Shown: positions 8,025 to 17,472, counted from the stretch's first letter. The stretch: 64,000 nucleotides of DNA from Paenibacillus mucilaginosus 3016 (GCF_000250655.1 NC_016935.1:443501-507500), one strand, 5' to 3'. Notes: a model not told the origin generated them from the letters alone. Translations and numbers: made by a program.

Positions 8025-8711
8025 TCAGCCCGTTTGCGGGTGATGTCCGCCCTGTTTCTTCTTGGCGGCATAGCCGGCCAGCAGGACAACCGCAATGATG
8101 GCGATGATGATGCCCCATTTGAGCACATCGTTTTCGCCGATGAATCCTTTAAGCAGCGGCTCGTCCGTAATCATTTTGCCTGCCGTCATCGCGAGAACCG
8201 CTGTGCCGATATAGACGATGACCGGGAAGCGTTCGATGAGCTTCAGGATGATGGTGCTTCCCCAGACGACGATCGGAACGGAGATGATAAGGCCGAGGAC
8301 GACCAGCAGGAAGCTGCCGTGTGCCGCTCCCGCCACCGCGAGCACGTTGTCGATACCCATAACGGCATCGGCAATGATGATCGTGCGGATCGCTTCTTTG
8401 AGCGAGGTGGTCGCTTTAATATTGTCGTGGCCCTTATCGTCGGCCAGCAGCTTGTAGGCGATCCATACGAGCGCCAAGCCCCCGATCAGCAGCAGCCCCG
8501 GGACTTGCAGCAGCCATACGGCAACCAGCGTGAAGATAATCCGGATAATGATCGCGCCGGCGGTACCCCAGTAGATGGCCTTTTTTTGGTGCTCCTTCGG
8601 CAGATCCTTGGATGCCATACCGATGACGATGGCATTGTCTCCGGCCAGGATCAAGTCGATGATGATGATCGCGCCGAGGGCTGACCAAAATTCCGGTGAA
8701 AACAGATCCAT
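8025..8711 (-). CDS. TerC family membrane protein
   Basis: This is a 228-residue multi-pass membrane protein. It carries the two family signatures with acidic residues in membrane helices: DLILAGDNAIVIGMA near the N-terminus and ADAVMGIDNVLAVAGAAHG in the middle, seven or so helices in all, and a His/Lys-rich C-terminal tail. Bacillus relatives (YceF, YkoY) help export manganese or metallate secreted enzymes. The ATG has GGGGGAG upstream. I looked for a yybP-ykoY manganese riboswitch in the leader and did not see one. Confidence 0.9.
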   Translation of the reverse strand: MDLFSPEFWSALGAIIIIDLILAGDNAIVIGMASKDLPKEHQKKAIYWGTAGAIIIRIIFTLVAVWLLQVPGLLLIGGLALVWIAYKLLADDKGHDNIKATTSLKEAIRTIIIADAVMGIDNVLAVAGAAHGSFLLVVLGLIISVPIVVWGSTIILKLIERFPVIVYIGTAVLAMTAGKMITDEPLLKGFIGENDVLKWGIIIAIIAVVLLAGYAAKKKQGGHHPQTG

Positions 8712-9130
8712 GAATAAACTCCCCCTTTTCGTAAGTAATGACTGTCACCATGCAAATTCCTACACGTTTCGTCGTAGATCTTATACGGAACATCAGCGGA
8801 CACGTTTCAACGAATGTACAGATTTAGGCTCATTCCTGCAAAAGTACGCTGTACCTAGTATTACCCAAGCCTTCACTCCTTACTAACCGGTTCTGTTAGT
8901 TGGTCGGTGAACGGATTCGGAGTGAATACATTTTTCGCCGCGAGTAATGATAAAAGGTATCCATGGGGATGAGCGAACGCGCAGCTGCGACGCTGATCAG
9001 CGAAGCTCTGTCCCTGATCCGGCGGCCTGCGGGACGCAGCCCAACTGCTGCACGACTCCTTGGAGGCAATTGGCACTGGCCCCGGCTGCGGCAGACTTGC
9101 TTAGGCTTAGATTGAAATCAGGTCGGTAAT
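8712..9130. other. Intergenic region between TerC and PL1 pectate lyase genes
   Basis: This contains the TerC promoter region on the minus strand. A 50-codon frame at 8963-9115 (+) has only a weak ribosome site (AAAGGT) and atypical composition (Arg-rich C-terminus), so I do not call it a gene. Nothing else is convincing. Confidence 0.4.
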
Positions 9131-9177
9131 CAAAAGAGCTTTCCCCGGACTTCAAGAGTCCGGAGAAAGCTCTTTTG
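9131..9177 (-). terminator. Terminator of the PL1 pectate lyase gene
   Basis: A long stem pairs CAAAAGAGCTTTC with GAAAGCTCTTTTG, with further CCGGAC/GTCCGG pairing inside. Confidence 0.75.
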
Positions 9178-9230
9178 GTGCTGTACGAAATTCAGCCGCC
9201 CTCCATAGGAAAGAGCGTCACGTAAAGATC

Positions 9231-10655
9231 CTAGTAGCTCGTCTTCAGCCAGTTGTCCTTCGACCAGATCAGCTTGCCGGCGCCTGCGCCGTTCGATGCC
9301 GTCAGTCTGGCCTTCAGGGTCGCCGGGTCCTCGGCGGTGTAGCTGTACGGCAGCGTGGAGAAGCCGTTCCAGGAGAAAGCAATGACCGGTGCCGGCACAG
9401 GAGCGAGCGGGGAGCCCGAGGTGTCGCTGCCGCCGCGGAACGAAGTGCCGTTCAGCGAGTAGAGCGTGTCGAGCACCCGGATTTTGCCTGTGTAGCTGCT
9501 GTCGGCCGGATCGGTCTGGTTGTTGCGCACGGGGCTGGCCACGTCAATGATCTCCGACTTCTCGACAAGCACCGCCCCGCCTTCGGTGGAGATGGCGCCG
9601 TTGCTCGTTACGCCGAACTTGTATCCCTTGGACTTCAGAGCGGTTTCCATCGCTGTCGTAATCTTCTTCTTCGCGGCGTAGGCAGCCGCGCTGTCCATCA
9701 CGATGTTATACGCATGGGCGTTGCCTCCGCGAAGCCGCGGCATCCGGTCCTGGATATCCTTGTAATAGTTATGGTGGAGCGTTACCTGGAGGTTCGGATT
9801 CAGGGAGTCGAACTCGGTGGCGCCTACGAGATGGCCTTTTTTCTGGGAGGCGGCAACTGCAATAATATCTTCCTTGGTCAGACCGATCGCGCTGCTGCGC
9901 AGGTATGCGTACATCGGGTAAGCGGACGGATTCGCTTCCATCGCGTCGATCTGCTTGCGGACCCAGCTGCCTGCGCTGCCGTCGTCGCCCTTGAAGGTGG
10001 ACCAGGAGATCGTGACGCCGTTCGTGCCCTTTTTGACATCGACGAGGCCGTCGTAGGCTTTATTGAACTTGCAGTGGTCGATCCATACCTTGCTGTTCTC
10101 CTCCAGGGTGACATAATCCCAGTCGTTCTTGTCGTAGTCGCCCTTCGTATACTCGTCCCACTCCCACAGCTCGTCGAATTCCAGGTTGCGGATGATCACG
10201 TTAGAGCTGCGTTTGAAGACGAATGCGCCGTGTTTGATTTTGGCCCCGTTCGCCGAGAAGATCGTCAGTCCGTTGAAGCCGTCAACCGTAAGCTTGCTCA
10301 CCCCTGTCGTCTTGAGCACGGGATGAGTCAGAGGCGTGCTGTGCGCTGTAAAAGGGGAGATCTTCGCTTCGGCCGGCAGCTCGTTCCAGCCGAGGTTCAG
10401 GTCGTTCATGATCTCGACCACCTTGACACCGGAGCCCCGCTTCAGTGCAGCGGCAAGATCAGCCGCGTTATATACCTTCTTGTAGCGGGCCGTGTCGGTC
10501 TCCGGGATGCTGCCGCCTCCGGTATTGCCGGCCGAGAACCCGGTCAGATTGTACGGGACAAGAGCCGGGTCCGCCGCGCTGGCGGACATCAGGGGCATGG
10601 CGGAGACGATGAGCGATGCGGCCGTAAGCACTTTCAACAAGGACTTGCTTTTCAT
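9231..10655 (-). CDS. Secreted pectate lyase, PL1 family
   Basis: This is a 474-residue exported enzyme, a calcium-dependent polygalacturonate lyase with a right-handed beta-helix. A signal peptide ends at LMSASAA. PL1 marks are the vWiDH-type motif VWIDHCKF, DGLVDVKKGTNGVTISWSTF (calcium site) and LHHNYYKDIQDRMPRLRGG, whose Arg is the usual catalytic base. Length is in the normal range for Bacillus-type PL1. The ATG has GGGAGGA nine bases upstream. Its divergent neighbour is a PL9 lyase gene. Together with the PL3 gene these point to growth on pectin or plant cell wall. Confidence 0.94.
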   Translation of the reverse strand: MKSKSLLKVLTAASLIVSAMPLMSASAADPALVPYNLTGFSAGNTGGGSIPETDTARYKKVYNAADLAAALKRGSGVKVVEIMNDLNLGWNELPAEAKISPFTAHSTPLTHPVLKTTGVSKLTVDGFNGLTIFSANGAKIKHGAFVFKRSSNVIIRNLEFDELWEWDEYTKGDYDKNDWDYVTLEENSKVWIDHCKFNKAYDGLVDVKKGTNGVTISWSTFKGDDGSAGSWVRKQIDAMEANPSAYPMYAYLRSSAIGLTKEDIIAVAASQKKGHLVGATEFDSLNPNLQVTLHHNYYKDIQDRMPRLRGGNAHAYNIVMDSAAAYAAKKKITTAMETALKSKGYKFGVTSNGAISTEGGAVLVEKSEIIDVASPVRNNQTDPADSSYTGKIRVLDTLYSLNGTSFRGGSDTSGSPLAPVPAPVIAFSWNGFSTLPYSYTAEDPATLKARLTASNGAGAGKLIWSKDNWLKTSY

Positions 10656-11142
10656 TATTGGAGTTCCTCCCGTTTTCCGAATGAATGGAATTTGCGTATT
10701 CCGTTCCACAGCTTGGCCCTGATTGCCGTAAGGCTGCCTGTCCACTCCTCTCTATTTGCGTTTCAACCCGGTATGGATCAACCCGTCCGGATGCAACCAA
10801 AGCGTAGCATCGGGGCAGCGTTGCAGCAATGCGCTGATTTCAACCTGTTCAATGGAAGTGGAATTGGCGGGGATGTGAATAAAAGATAACAATAGGTACT
10901 TATGGTAAAACTAACCAAAATCTAATCGCCGGATTATTGCCGTTACGATCTGGCTCTCCGATAATGGGGCTATCCCCTCGAGGTGATCTGCAGGCTGAGG
11001 GGATAGATCGAAAGGCGGTGATCCCTCCCTAACTCATCATGGACGTTCATGAGTCATGGAACAGATGAGCCCGGCTGGCCTGGAAGAGTACAGAACTTCG
11101 GGCGACTACCCTAACCCCATTCTCAGAGGAGGAATATGTAAC
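10656..11142. other. Divergent promoter region between PL1 and PL9 lyase genes
   Basis: These 487 bases between two outward-facing pectinase genes must hold both promoters. A 10-bp inverted repeat CTATCCCCTC (10970-10979) / GAGGGGATAG (10997-11006), spaced by 17 bases, is the clearest element and might be a hairpin or an operator for shared regulation. No gene is seen. Confidence 0.45.
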
Positions 11143-12397
11143 GTGAACAAACGCATGAACAAACCAGCTGCACTTCTGCTGTCTTCCGCATTGGCTCTCT
11201 CGATGCTGGCGGCTGCCCCGGCCGCCGCGGCTCCCGAGCCGATCTACGCCGCACCGAACGGATCGGCGAGCAATCCGGGCACGCTCAGCGCGCCGACGAC
11301 ACTGGCCGCCGCCCTCACCAAGGTCGCAGCCGGCGGTACGATCTACCTGCGCGGCGGGACCTACAGCTTCAGCTCCACCGTGACGATCGACCGGACGAAC
11401 AGCGGCGCATCCGGTGCGCATAAAGCCATCGTCGCCTACGGCACGGAGAAGCCGGTTCTCGACTTTTCGGGCCAGACGTTCAACTCCGCCAACCGCGGCC
11501 TGCAGATCAACGGCCATTACTGGCTCGTGAAGGGTCTTGAGGTCAAGGGGGCCGGGGATAACGGCATCTATATCGCCGGCAATTACAACCGCCTCGAGAA
11601 TGTGGAGACGCATCACAACCGCGATACGGGCATCCAGATCGGGCGCTACGCCTCGACGGCTGCACAGAGCGAGTGGCCGAGCTATAACGAAGTGATCAAT
11701 TCCTACTCCCACGACAACTTCGACCCGGACAACGGCGAGGATGCGGACGGCTTCGCGGCCAAGCTGACGGTCGGGCCGGGCAACGTGTTCGACGGCTGCA
11801 TCGCTGCATACAATGTGGATGACGGCTGGGATCTCTACACGAAGACGGATACGGGAGCGATCTCTCCGGTCACGATCCGCAACAGCGTAGCCCACCACAA
11901 CGGCAAGACGTCGGACGGCACCACCACCACGAGCAGCGACGGCAACGGCTTCAAGCTGGGCGGCGAGAAAAATTCCGGTGAATCATATCGTGCAGAACTC
12001 GGTGGCGTACCAGAACAAGAAGCACGGCTTCACGTATAACAGCAACCCGGGTTCCATCCAGTTCAAGAACAACACGTCGTGGAGCAACGGTCAGAGCAAT
12101 TTTGCCTTCGATGTCGGCACGCACGTGTTCACGAACAACCTCTCGTACAAGGGCGGATCGAGCGACAAGACGAGCGGGACGGATGTGTCGAGCACGAATG
12201 TATGGTGGAAGGACAACAAGACGGTGAACGCCAAGGGTCTTGCGGCCAGCGACGCCGATTTCGTCTCTCTGACGCCGGCGATCTCGCGCAATGCGGACGG
12301 TTCGCCGAATCTCGGCAGCTTCCTGCAGCTGTCATCTGGCAGCGATCTCAAGGGCACCGGTACGCCGAGCGGCACGGACATCGGGTATATCCGTTAA
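11143..12397 (+). pseudogene. Secreted pectate lyase, PL9 family, with +1 frameshift
   Basis: The full reading is about 417 residues once a one-base shift is bridged. The GTG start follows AGAGGAGG. A signal peptide ends AAAPAAAA. The right-handed beta-helix carries the PL9 calcium/catalytic stretch, with D200, D202 and K207 in EDADGFAAK and D-rich NVDDGWDLYTK downstream. The frame breaks at a run of five A at 11968-11972, where four would restore GGEKIPVNHIVQNSVAY and an intact C-terminus ending GTDIGYIR. As read, translation ends at 12039, losing the last rungs of the helix. Either a sequencing error, a recent mutation or slippage on the A run. All catalytic residues lie before the break. 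Confidence 0.85.
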
Positions 12398-12451
12398 GCG
12401 TGAATGAGATCGGCGTAATCGGCATGAACGGCAAATGAACAAGAACACAGG

Positions 12452-12475
12452 GCGCCTGGCGGACAGGCGCTCTTT
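12452..12475 (+). terminator. Terminator after the PL9 lyase gene
   Basis: The stem GCGCCTG/CAGGCGC is followed by TCTTT. The T tract is short. Confidence 0.6.
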
Positions 12476-12580
12476 GGCATGCTGCGCAGGACGAAGGATG
12501 GGGAGCAAGAGGGGCGGAAGAGTTGGGCGCAGATGACCTACAATCTGGAACAAATTGTTTCGGAACACGTGAACATTGTC

Positions 12581-12589
12581 TGGTATAAT
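12581..12589 (+). promoter_or_regulatory. Extended -10 promoter of the MOP-type exporter gene
   Basis: TGGTATAAT is a perfect extended -10, located about 90 bases before the start codon at 12681. A clear -35 is not seen. Confidence 0.55.
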
Positions 12590-12680
12590 GAGTGAAACGA
12601 ATCGGAAGTTCTCGTCTTTGCCCTATACACCGCTGCCAGAGATTTTTCGACCATGCTGTCTTAGAAGAGGGGAAAAAGCC

Positions 12681-13982
12681 ATGCTCCGGATCATCTTGTT
12701 CTATGTACCGATGGGAACCTCCGCCCTGCTCGCCGCCCTGACCCACGTGATCATCAACGGCGTGCTGGCCCGTTCCGCGAATCCCGACGTGACGATCTCC
12801 TCGTACGCCGTGGCGCTCAGCCTTTCCTTCCTGATCGATCTGCCGATGAACATCATCCGCCAGACCTCCAGCAAATATTCGCGCGACCGGATCTCCTTCA
12901 AGTCCGTCGCCCGGCTGACCGCCATCGTCTCGGGAGCGCTCGTCGCCATCAGCGCGGCCATCGGCTGGACCCCGGCCGGCGAGCTCCTGTTCCGGTATGT
13001 GTTCGGCGTCAAAGAATCTCTTCTCGAGCCAACCATCGGGGTCTATCAGGTGCTGGCGTTCATGTACGTGTTCACGGCTCTGCGCAGCTTATTCCAAGGC
13101 GTCATCATCAACCAGCTGCGCACCGGTTGGATGACGGTAGGCATGGCCGTCCGCGTGGCGGTCATGTTCGCGATGTCCTGGTTCTTCATCCGCGAGGGAA
13201 TGACCCATGACGGGCGGATCGGCGCCTGGATCTTCGTCGTGGGGCTGATCATCGAATGCATCGTCGCCGTATGGGAGGGCATGGCGCTGCGCCGCGGCCT
13301 GCCGCCCGCCCGGGAAGAGCAGACCGTGGGGAAGGTGGGGCAGCTGCTGCCGTTCTATCTGCCGCTGCTGTACTCCTCGATGGTGCTCGTGCTGCTGAAC
13401 CCTTCGATCCAGGCTGCGCTGAACAAGAGCATGGATCCCACGCTGGCCGTGGCCGCTTATGCCGTGGCGATTCAGCTCGCGAATATGGTGGCCTGGTTCT
13501 GCGCTTCGGTCCACCAGATCGTGATCCAGTTCTACGAGGATGAACGCCGCAGCGTGCTCCTCGTTGTCACCTGTCTCTCCATTCTGTCGCCGGCTCTGCT
13601 GCTGGGGGTATCTTCGCCGCTGGGCGGCCCCCTGCTCGAAGGCCTGCTCGGCCTTCATGGCCCGCTGCTGGCTGAAGTACGGCATCTGCTGCTCTTCCTG
13701 TCCGTGCAGGCACTGCTCTTCCCGTGGATCGATTTCGTGGCGGGCAAATGCATGATGCTCGGCCGGACGAAGGCGATCATGGCAAGCAAGATGGTCTCCG
13801 TCGGGCTCTCCCTGGGGCTGCTGCTTCTGCTGGTCTATACCGCGCCGGGCCTGAACGGACTGCTGGCCGGACTTGTGACCGCCCTTGCCGCACCTCTGGA
13901 GCTGCTGGTCATCTGGCTCTGGCTGAAACGGCTGGAGCGCCGGCCTGCCCCTCCGGTGCTGCAGGAGACGAAGCCTGCCTAA
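12681..13982 (+). CDS. MATE/MOP-superfamily-like multi-pass membrane transporter
   Basis: This is a 433-residue membrane protein with about 12 hydrophobic segments. Features are a first helix IILFYVPMGTSALLAALTHVIINGVLA, repeated paired helices and an amphipathic loop after helix 2 (NIIRQTSSKYSRDR). The arrangement resembles the MOP flippase superfamily (MATE drug exporters, lipid-linked sugar flippases). The first ATG with AGAGGGG upstream was chosen; an earlier in-frame ATG overlaps the -10 region. It is alone in its transcription unit. The substrate cannot be told from sequence. Confidence 0.7.
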   Translation: MLRIILFYVPMGTSALLAALTHVIINGVLARSANPDVTISSYAVALSLSFLIDLPMNIIRQTSSKYSRDRISFKSVARLTAIVSGALVAISAAIGWTPAGELLFRYVFGVKESLLEPTIGVYQVLAFMYVFTALRSLFQGVIINQLRTGWMTVGMAVRVAVMFAMSWFFIREGMTHDGRIGAWIFVVGLIIECIVAVWEGMALRRGLPPAREEQTVGKVGQLLPFYLPLLYSSMVLVLLNPSIQAALNKSMDPTLAVAAYAVAIQLANMVAWFCASVHQIVIQFYEDERRSVLLVVTCLSILSPALLLGVSSPLGGPLLEGLLGLHGPLLAEVRHLLLFLSVQALLFPWIDFVAGKCMMLGRTKAIMASKMVSVGLSLGLLLLLVYTAPGLNGLLAGLVTALAAPLELLVIWLWLKRLERRPAPPVLQETKPA

Positions 13983-14085
13983 GGGTTGCAGGGCTGGGCG
14001 GATCCCGTTATGATTTAAGGTGGGTACCATATAAAGGAAATTCGTATCATGGAGAGCGGCAGTAAGGCTCCTTCCAAGACAGCAT

Positions 14086-14117
14086 AGACCGTGCCTTTGG
14101 TGCAGCGGTCTTTTTTT
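14086..14117 (+). terminator. Terminator after the exporter gene
   Basis: The stem AGACCG/CGGTCT with inner pairs is followed by TTTTTTT. Confidence 0.75.
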
Positions 14118-14146
14118 ATCGATTCGTTCTTGAAAGGGGTGGGGAT

Positions 14147-15235
14147 GTGAACTCTTCTTATGCACTGCGGCAGGTTATTCGAGAGATGTCCGAGCAGGAA
14201 GCCAAGTCGCTGCTGTCCCTCCTGTTCGCTCATGACGGGTATTCGGCAGAGATGCACGAAAGCTTGAAGAAGTCTCTGCTGGAGATGTCCAAGAAGCGGA
14301 CGGAGGTGGACTATGTAAAGATCCGGCATATTCATATTGCCCTTGGGGATTCGCCGGGCGGTTCGCTGAAGATAGCGCTGAAGGCACCGGAGGGGAGGAA
14401 GCCGGAGCACCGAGTTCTGGTGCTGCGGGATGCGCTTCCGTTCTCGGTCGGCCCTTTATGGAAGCTCGAAGAGGAAGAGGGGCGGGAAGAGCGGCGGCGG
14501 TGGTGCATGCTCCATATCAACATGGATGACAGGGATGAATATCTGCTCCAGGGCGAGGAGCAGTTTCTGGAGATGAGGAGCCGGTTGGAAGGCATACCCG
14601 AGTCGCTGCCGGTTACGATCTGGGCCGGCTCCAATGCGCATGAACAGGCGGGATTACGCTTTGCGGTTTATTTGCTGAGGGATAAGGAAAATCCGGTCTT
14701 CTTGATGGACACAACCTCAGCCTATGCTTCACTGCATCAGACGGATCCGAGTTACGGGAGGCGGCGGACCGGAGAGATGAATCCCGAGGAGCTGAGGGGC
14801 ATCTGGGAAATGAAGGCGTGCTGCCGGAAGCTGTCGCCTGAGCAGAGACAGAGTCTGGAGTCCGAGTGGCTGGAGCTTTCCGGGCGGAAGACGGGCCTTC
14901 GGATATGGCGGGACGGGCGGATCGTGGAAGTACGGGAGGATTACTACGACAGCACGCTTACCGCCGTGGTGGAGCAGCTGCACAGGGAGCGGAATAATCA
15001 GGAGTGGATCAGGTCGGCTCGGGTGGTCGGAGAGATGATCGGCCATCTGGAGCAGGATATTGGTGATGAATACGTCGAATACCGGCTTAGGCATTTGATT
15101 TATCATGGTGTGCTGGAGATCCAGGGGGTACCCCGGGGCATGCGGTATGATGATGTGAGAATGAAGCAGCCGCTCACAGGCCTGGAACAGCGAGGGGGAA
15201 CCGAAGACCATGAAGAATATGTTGAAAATTTATAA
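14147..15235 (+). CDS. DUF1835/DUF3658-like protein
   Basis: This is a 362-residue soluble protein. A GTG start follows GAAAGGGGTGGGG; the ATG two bases earlier is followed at once by a stop. The centre (about 120-200) reads CMLHINMDDRDEYLLQGEEQF and VTIWAGSNAHEQAGLRFAVYLL...VFLMDTT, like the DUF1835 Rossmann-type domain. The C-terminal part (LSPEQRQSLESEWLELS and VVGEMIGHL...DEYVEYRLRHLI) fits the DUF3658 helical domain often fused to it. Function is unknown. The next gene (LRR protein) starts 26 bases before its end, so the two are translationally coupled. Confidence 0.65.
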   Translation: MNSSYALRQVIREMSEQEAKSLLSLLFAHDGYSAEMHESLKKSLLEMSKKRTEVDYVKIRHIHIALGDSPGGSLKIALKAPEGRKPEHRVLVLRDALPFSVGPLWKLEEEEGREERRRWCMLHINMDDRDEYLLQGEEQFLEMRSRLEGIPESLPVTIWAGSNAHEQAGLRFAVYLLRDKENPVFLMDTTSAYASLHQTDPSYGRRRTGEMNPEELRGIWEMKACCRKLSPEQRQSLESEWLELSGRKTGLRIWRDGRIVEVREDYYDSTLTAVVEQLHRERNNQEWIRSARVVGEMIGHLEQDIGDEYVEYRLRHLIYHGVLEIQGVPRGMRYDDVRMKQPLTGLEQRGGTEDHEEYVENL

Positions 15236-16247
15236 TGATCCCAAGGGCGATGCCTACCGCAAGCTGATTGATTATGCGATGAAGCGGGCGGCGGTGTTCG
15301 CGCTGGCCGACCGGGAGATCGGGGCGGAAGAAGCACCGGCTCCGGGAGGAGGCCGAGCCGGGGCACTGCTGCGCAGACTGCAGCCGTATCTGATCCGGAC
15401 CTGCACCATGGGCGAAGTCCGGCAGCGAAATAACATCGGTTACAGCCCGAAGGGCACCGTATATGTCTACCAATGCTGTCCCGAGGCGGCGGAAGTGCTG
15501 AAGAAGGCCGCCTCCTCGATGCATGCCTGGCAGTATCCCGATCTGCCGGAGGACCTCAGCTTCTGGGATGCGGAAGAGGAGGATTGGCTGGTCAACGTCG
15601 CGCACGAAGAGATGCTCTATATCCGGCTCTCCGAAGAGGAAGGCAGGGCGCTGGCCGAGGAGATCCCCGGGGTCTTCGTGATGGGGGAATTCAACCGGGG
15701 GCTGGATGCCTTCCTGGAGGATGCCCTGCGTCACGGGGCGGAGAAGCTGGAGCTGATGGGCTGGGGACTGGAGGAAGTCCCCGAGAAGCTCACAAGGATG
15801 ACGCGGCTTAGGGAGCTGCAGCTCTTCGAGCAGGACATCCGGCGCCTGCCTCCGGCCTTGTTCGGGCTGCGGAATCTGGAGAGCCTGACAGTCTACACCG
15901 CCGACCTCGAAGAAATTCCGGGAGAGATCGGCCGGCTGGAGAATCTGGTACAGCTCTCGGTCTACTGCTGCAGCTACGACCGTCCGCACCAGGCGGAGAA
16001 GCTGATCGGCATCGATGAGGTGACGCTCAGCATGCTGCCGCCGGAGATTGGGGAGCTCTCGAAGCTCGAAATCCTGCGGATCAATGCCACCGGCCTGAAA
16101 CGGGTCCCTCCCGAGCTGGCGAAGCTGAAGAACCTCCGGGTGCTTGATCTCGGCCGCAACAAGCTGGAGGCGGTGCCGCAGGAGCTCCTGGAACAGCTCC
16201 CGAACCTGGTGCATACCTCGTTTGAGGGGAATCCGTTCGGGGAGTGA
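15210..16247 (+). CDS. Leucine-rich repeat protein
   Basis: This is a 345-residue protein with no signal peptide, so presumably cytoplasmic. Residues 1-170 are of unknown fold. From about 185 onward there are leucine-rich repeats of about 23 residues with the pattern LxxLxxLxLxxNxLxxLPxxL: TRLRELQLFEQDIRRLPPALF, RNLESLTVYTADLEEIPGEI, SKLEILRINATGLKRVPPEL and KNLRVLDLGRNKLEAVPQELL. They form a small arc used for protein binding. The ATG has GAGGGGG upstream and overlaps the end of the DUF1835-like gene. Partner and role are unknown. Confidence 0.8.
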   Translation: MKNMLKIYNDPKGDAYRKLIDYAMKRAAVFALADREIGAEEAPAPGGGRAGALLRRLQPYLIRTCTMGEVRQRNNIGYSPKGTVYVYQCCPEAAEVLKKAASSMHAWQYPDLPEDLSFWDAEEEDWLVNVAHEEMLYIRLSEEEGRALAEEIPGVFVMGEFNRGLDAFLEDALRHGAEKLELMGWGLEEVPEKLTRMTRLRELQLFEQDIRRLPPALFGLRNLESLTVYTADLEEIPGEIGRLENLVQLSVYCCSYDRPHQAEKLIGIDEVTLSMLPPEIGELSKLEILRINATGLKRVPPELAKLKNLRVLDLGRNKLEAVPQELLEQLPNLVHTSFEGNPFGE

Positions 16248-16306
16248 GGCCTTAGGGCAGAAACGGAAGACCAAGGCCAATATCCATATCGAAAGGGGAG
16301 GGTCCC

Positions 16307-17365
16307 ATGGTCAAGCTTAAGCTGAGCCGCCCGGCTCTGTTTCTCTTCCTGGCGGCGCTGATTCTGCTATTGGACAGCGCTGCCGCCCGATGGAACCCCG
16401 GAGCTTCGGAAGACCGGCTGATCGCTTACGCTGTGCTCTTCGACCTCATGCTGGTGGTTCCTCTGCTGTACTGGTTCCTGGTTGCCCGGCCGGCAGGGAA
16501 GCCGTTCTTAAGGATTCTTCCGTTCGCGGCTCTCGGCACATTCGTTTCCTGGCTGGTGCTTCCTGCCGCGCTCAAGGAAACGGCCTGGACGGTCTACTGG
16601 CCCCTCGAACTGCTGCTGATCGCCGCGGAAGCCGTGATCCTTTTCTATGAAGGGAGGCTGCTCTATCGTGCGGCAAGGAGATTCAGGGAGCTGGTTGGGG
16701 AGGAGCCGGACACGGCGGAGAGGCTTCGCAGAGCCGTAAGGGAGGTGCTGGGTGAAGGCGTGGTGTCTTCCGTTCTTCTGCATGACGCCCTTATGCTGTA
16801 TTATGTTTTCTACACATGGACCAAGAAAGCTGATGTAACACCATCGGATTCAAAAAAATACAGCTACACCTATCACCGGAACAACAATCAGATCCTGTAC
16901 GCCGCCATGCTGACCAAGATTCTGCTTCTGGAGACGGCAGCCCTTCACCTGATCGTCCAGACCTGGTCTACAGTCGCCGCATGGCTGCTGACTGCAGCAG
17001 ACCTCTGGCTGCTCACGCTGATTTGGGCCGACTGCCGGGCCTCGGTCCTTCAACCGGTCCGCCTATCGGCCGGGGGGCTCCGCCTGCGGTATGGGCTGCG
17101 GATTCAGGCGGATCTGCCCTGGCACCGCATCGCCTCCGTCGAGGGTGTGGAATGGGATGTACGCAGACCCGAAGAGAGAAGGGCTGCAGTCCTGCCGCTG
17201 TTCGGAACGCCGAATGTCCGTATCCGGCTGCGCAGCCCGGCACGTGTGCAGGGGCTGCTGCTGCTTCCCTGCGAAGTGACGGCGATCTATCTGTCCCTCG
17301 ACGAGCCGGAACGGTTCATCCGGGAATGGGGCCTGATGGCCCAGGACCAAGGAGATCGGCTGTAG
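16307..17365 (+). CDS. Multi-pass membrane protein, unknown function
   Basis: This 352-residue protein has about six membrane segments in the first 245 residues (FLFLAALILLL, VLFDLMLVVPLLYWFL, FLRILPFAALGTFVSWLVL, WPLELLLIAAEAVILF, LLETAALHLIV and WLLTAADLWLLTLIW). A cytoplasmic C-terminal domain of about 100 residues contains LSAGGLRLRYGLRIQADLPWHRIASVEG, which looks like a bacterial PH-type (bPH_2) fold. The ATG follows AAAGGGGAGGG. It is in line with the LRR gene 59 bases upstream and ends with a strong terminator, so DUF1835-like, LRR and this gene may be one operon. Confidence 0.65.
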   Translation: MVKLKLSRPALFLFLAALILLLDSAAARWNPGASEDRLIAYAVLFDLMLVVPLLYWFLVARPAGKPFLRILPFAALGTFVSWLVLPAALKETAWTVYWPLELLLIAAEAVILFYEGRLLYRAARRFRELVGEEPDTAERLRRAVREVLGEGVVSSVLLHDALMLYYVFYTWTKKADVTPSDSKKYSYTYHRNNNQILYAAMLTKILLLETAALHLIVQTWSTVAAWLLTAADLWLLTLIWADCRASVLQPVRLSAGGLRLRYGLRIQADLPWHRIASVEGVEWDVRRPEERRAAVLPLFGTPNVRIRLRSPARVQGLLLLPCEVTAIYLSLDEPERFIREWGLMAQDQGDRL

Positions 17366-17379
17366 CCGCAGCTGTATCG

Positions 17380-17413
17380 CCAAAAGAGCAGGCCGCGGGG
17401 CCTGCTCTTTTGG
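17380..17413 (+). terminator. Terminator after the membrane protein gene
   Basis: A 15-bp stem, CCAAAAGAGCAGGCC with GGCCTGCTCTTTTGG, has a four-base loop. Confidence 0.8.
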
Positions 17414-17472
17414 GGTACTCTGTAACAACGACCTATTGAAAATGACTGAGGTGAAGCAGCCGCTCCTTCCGG

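Noticed and set aside
8712..8880. yybP-ykoY manganese riboswitch before the TerC gene
   Set aside because: The conserved junction sequences of that RNA are not present in the leader as I read it.
8963..9115. 50-codon plus-strand reading frame
   Set aside because: Weak ribosome site, unusual composition and no supporting context; left as intergenic.
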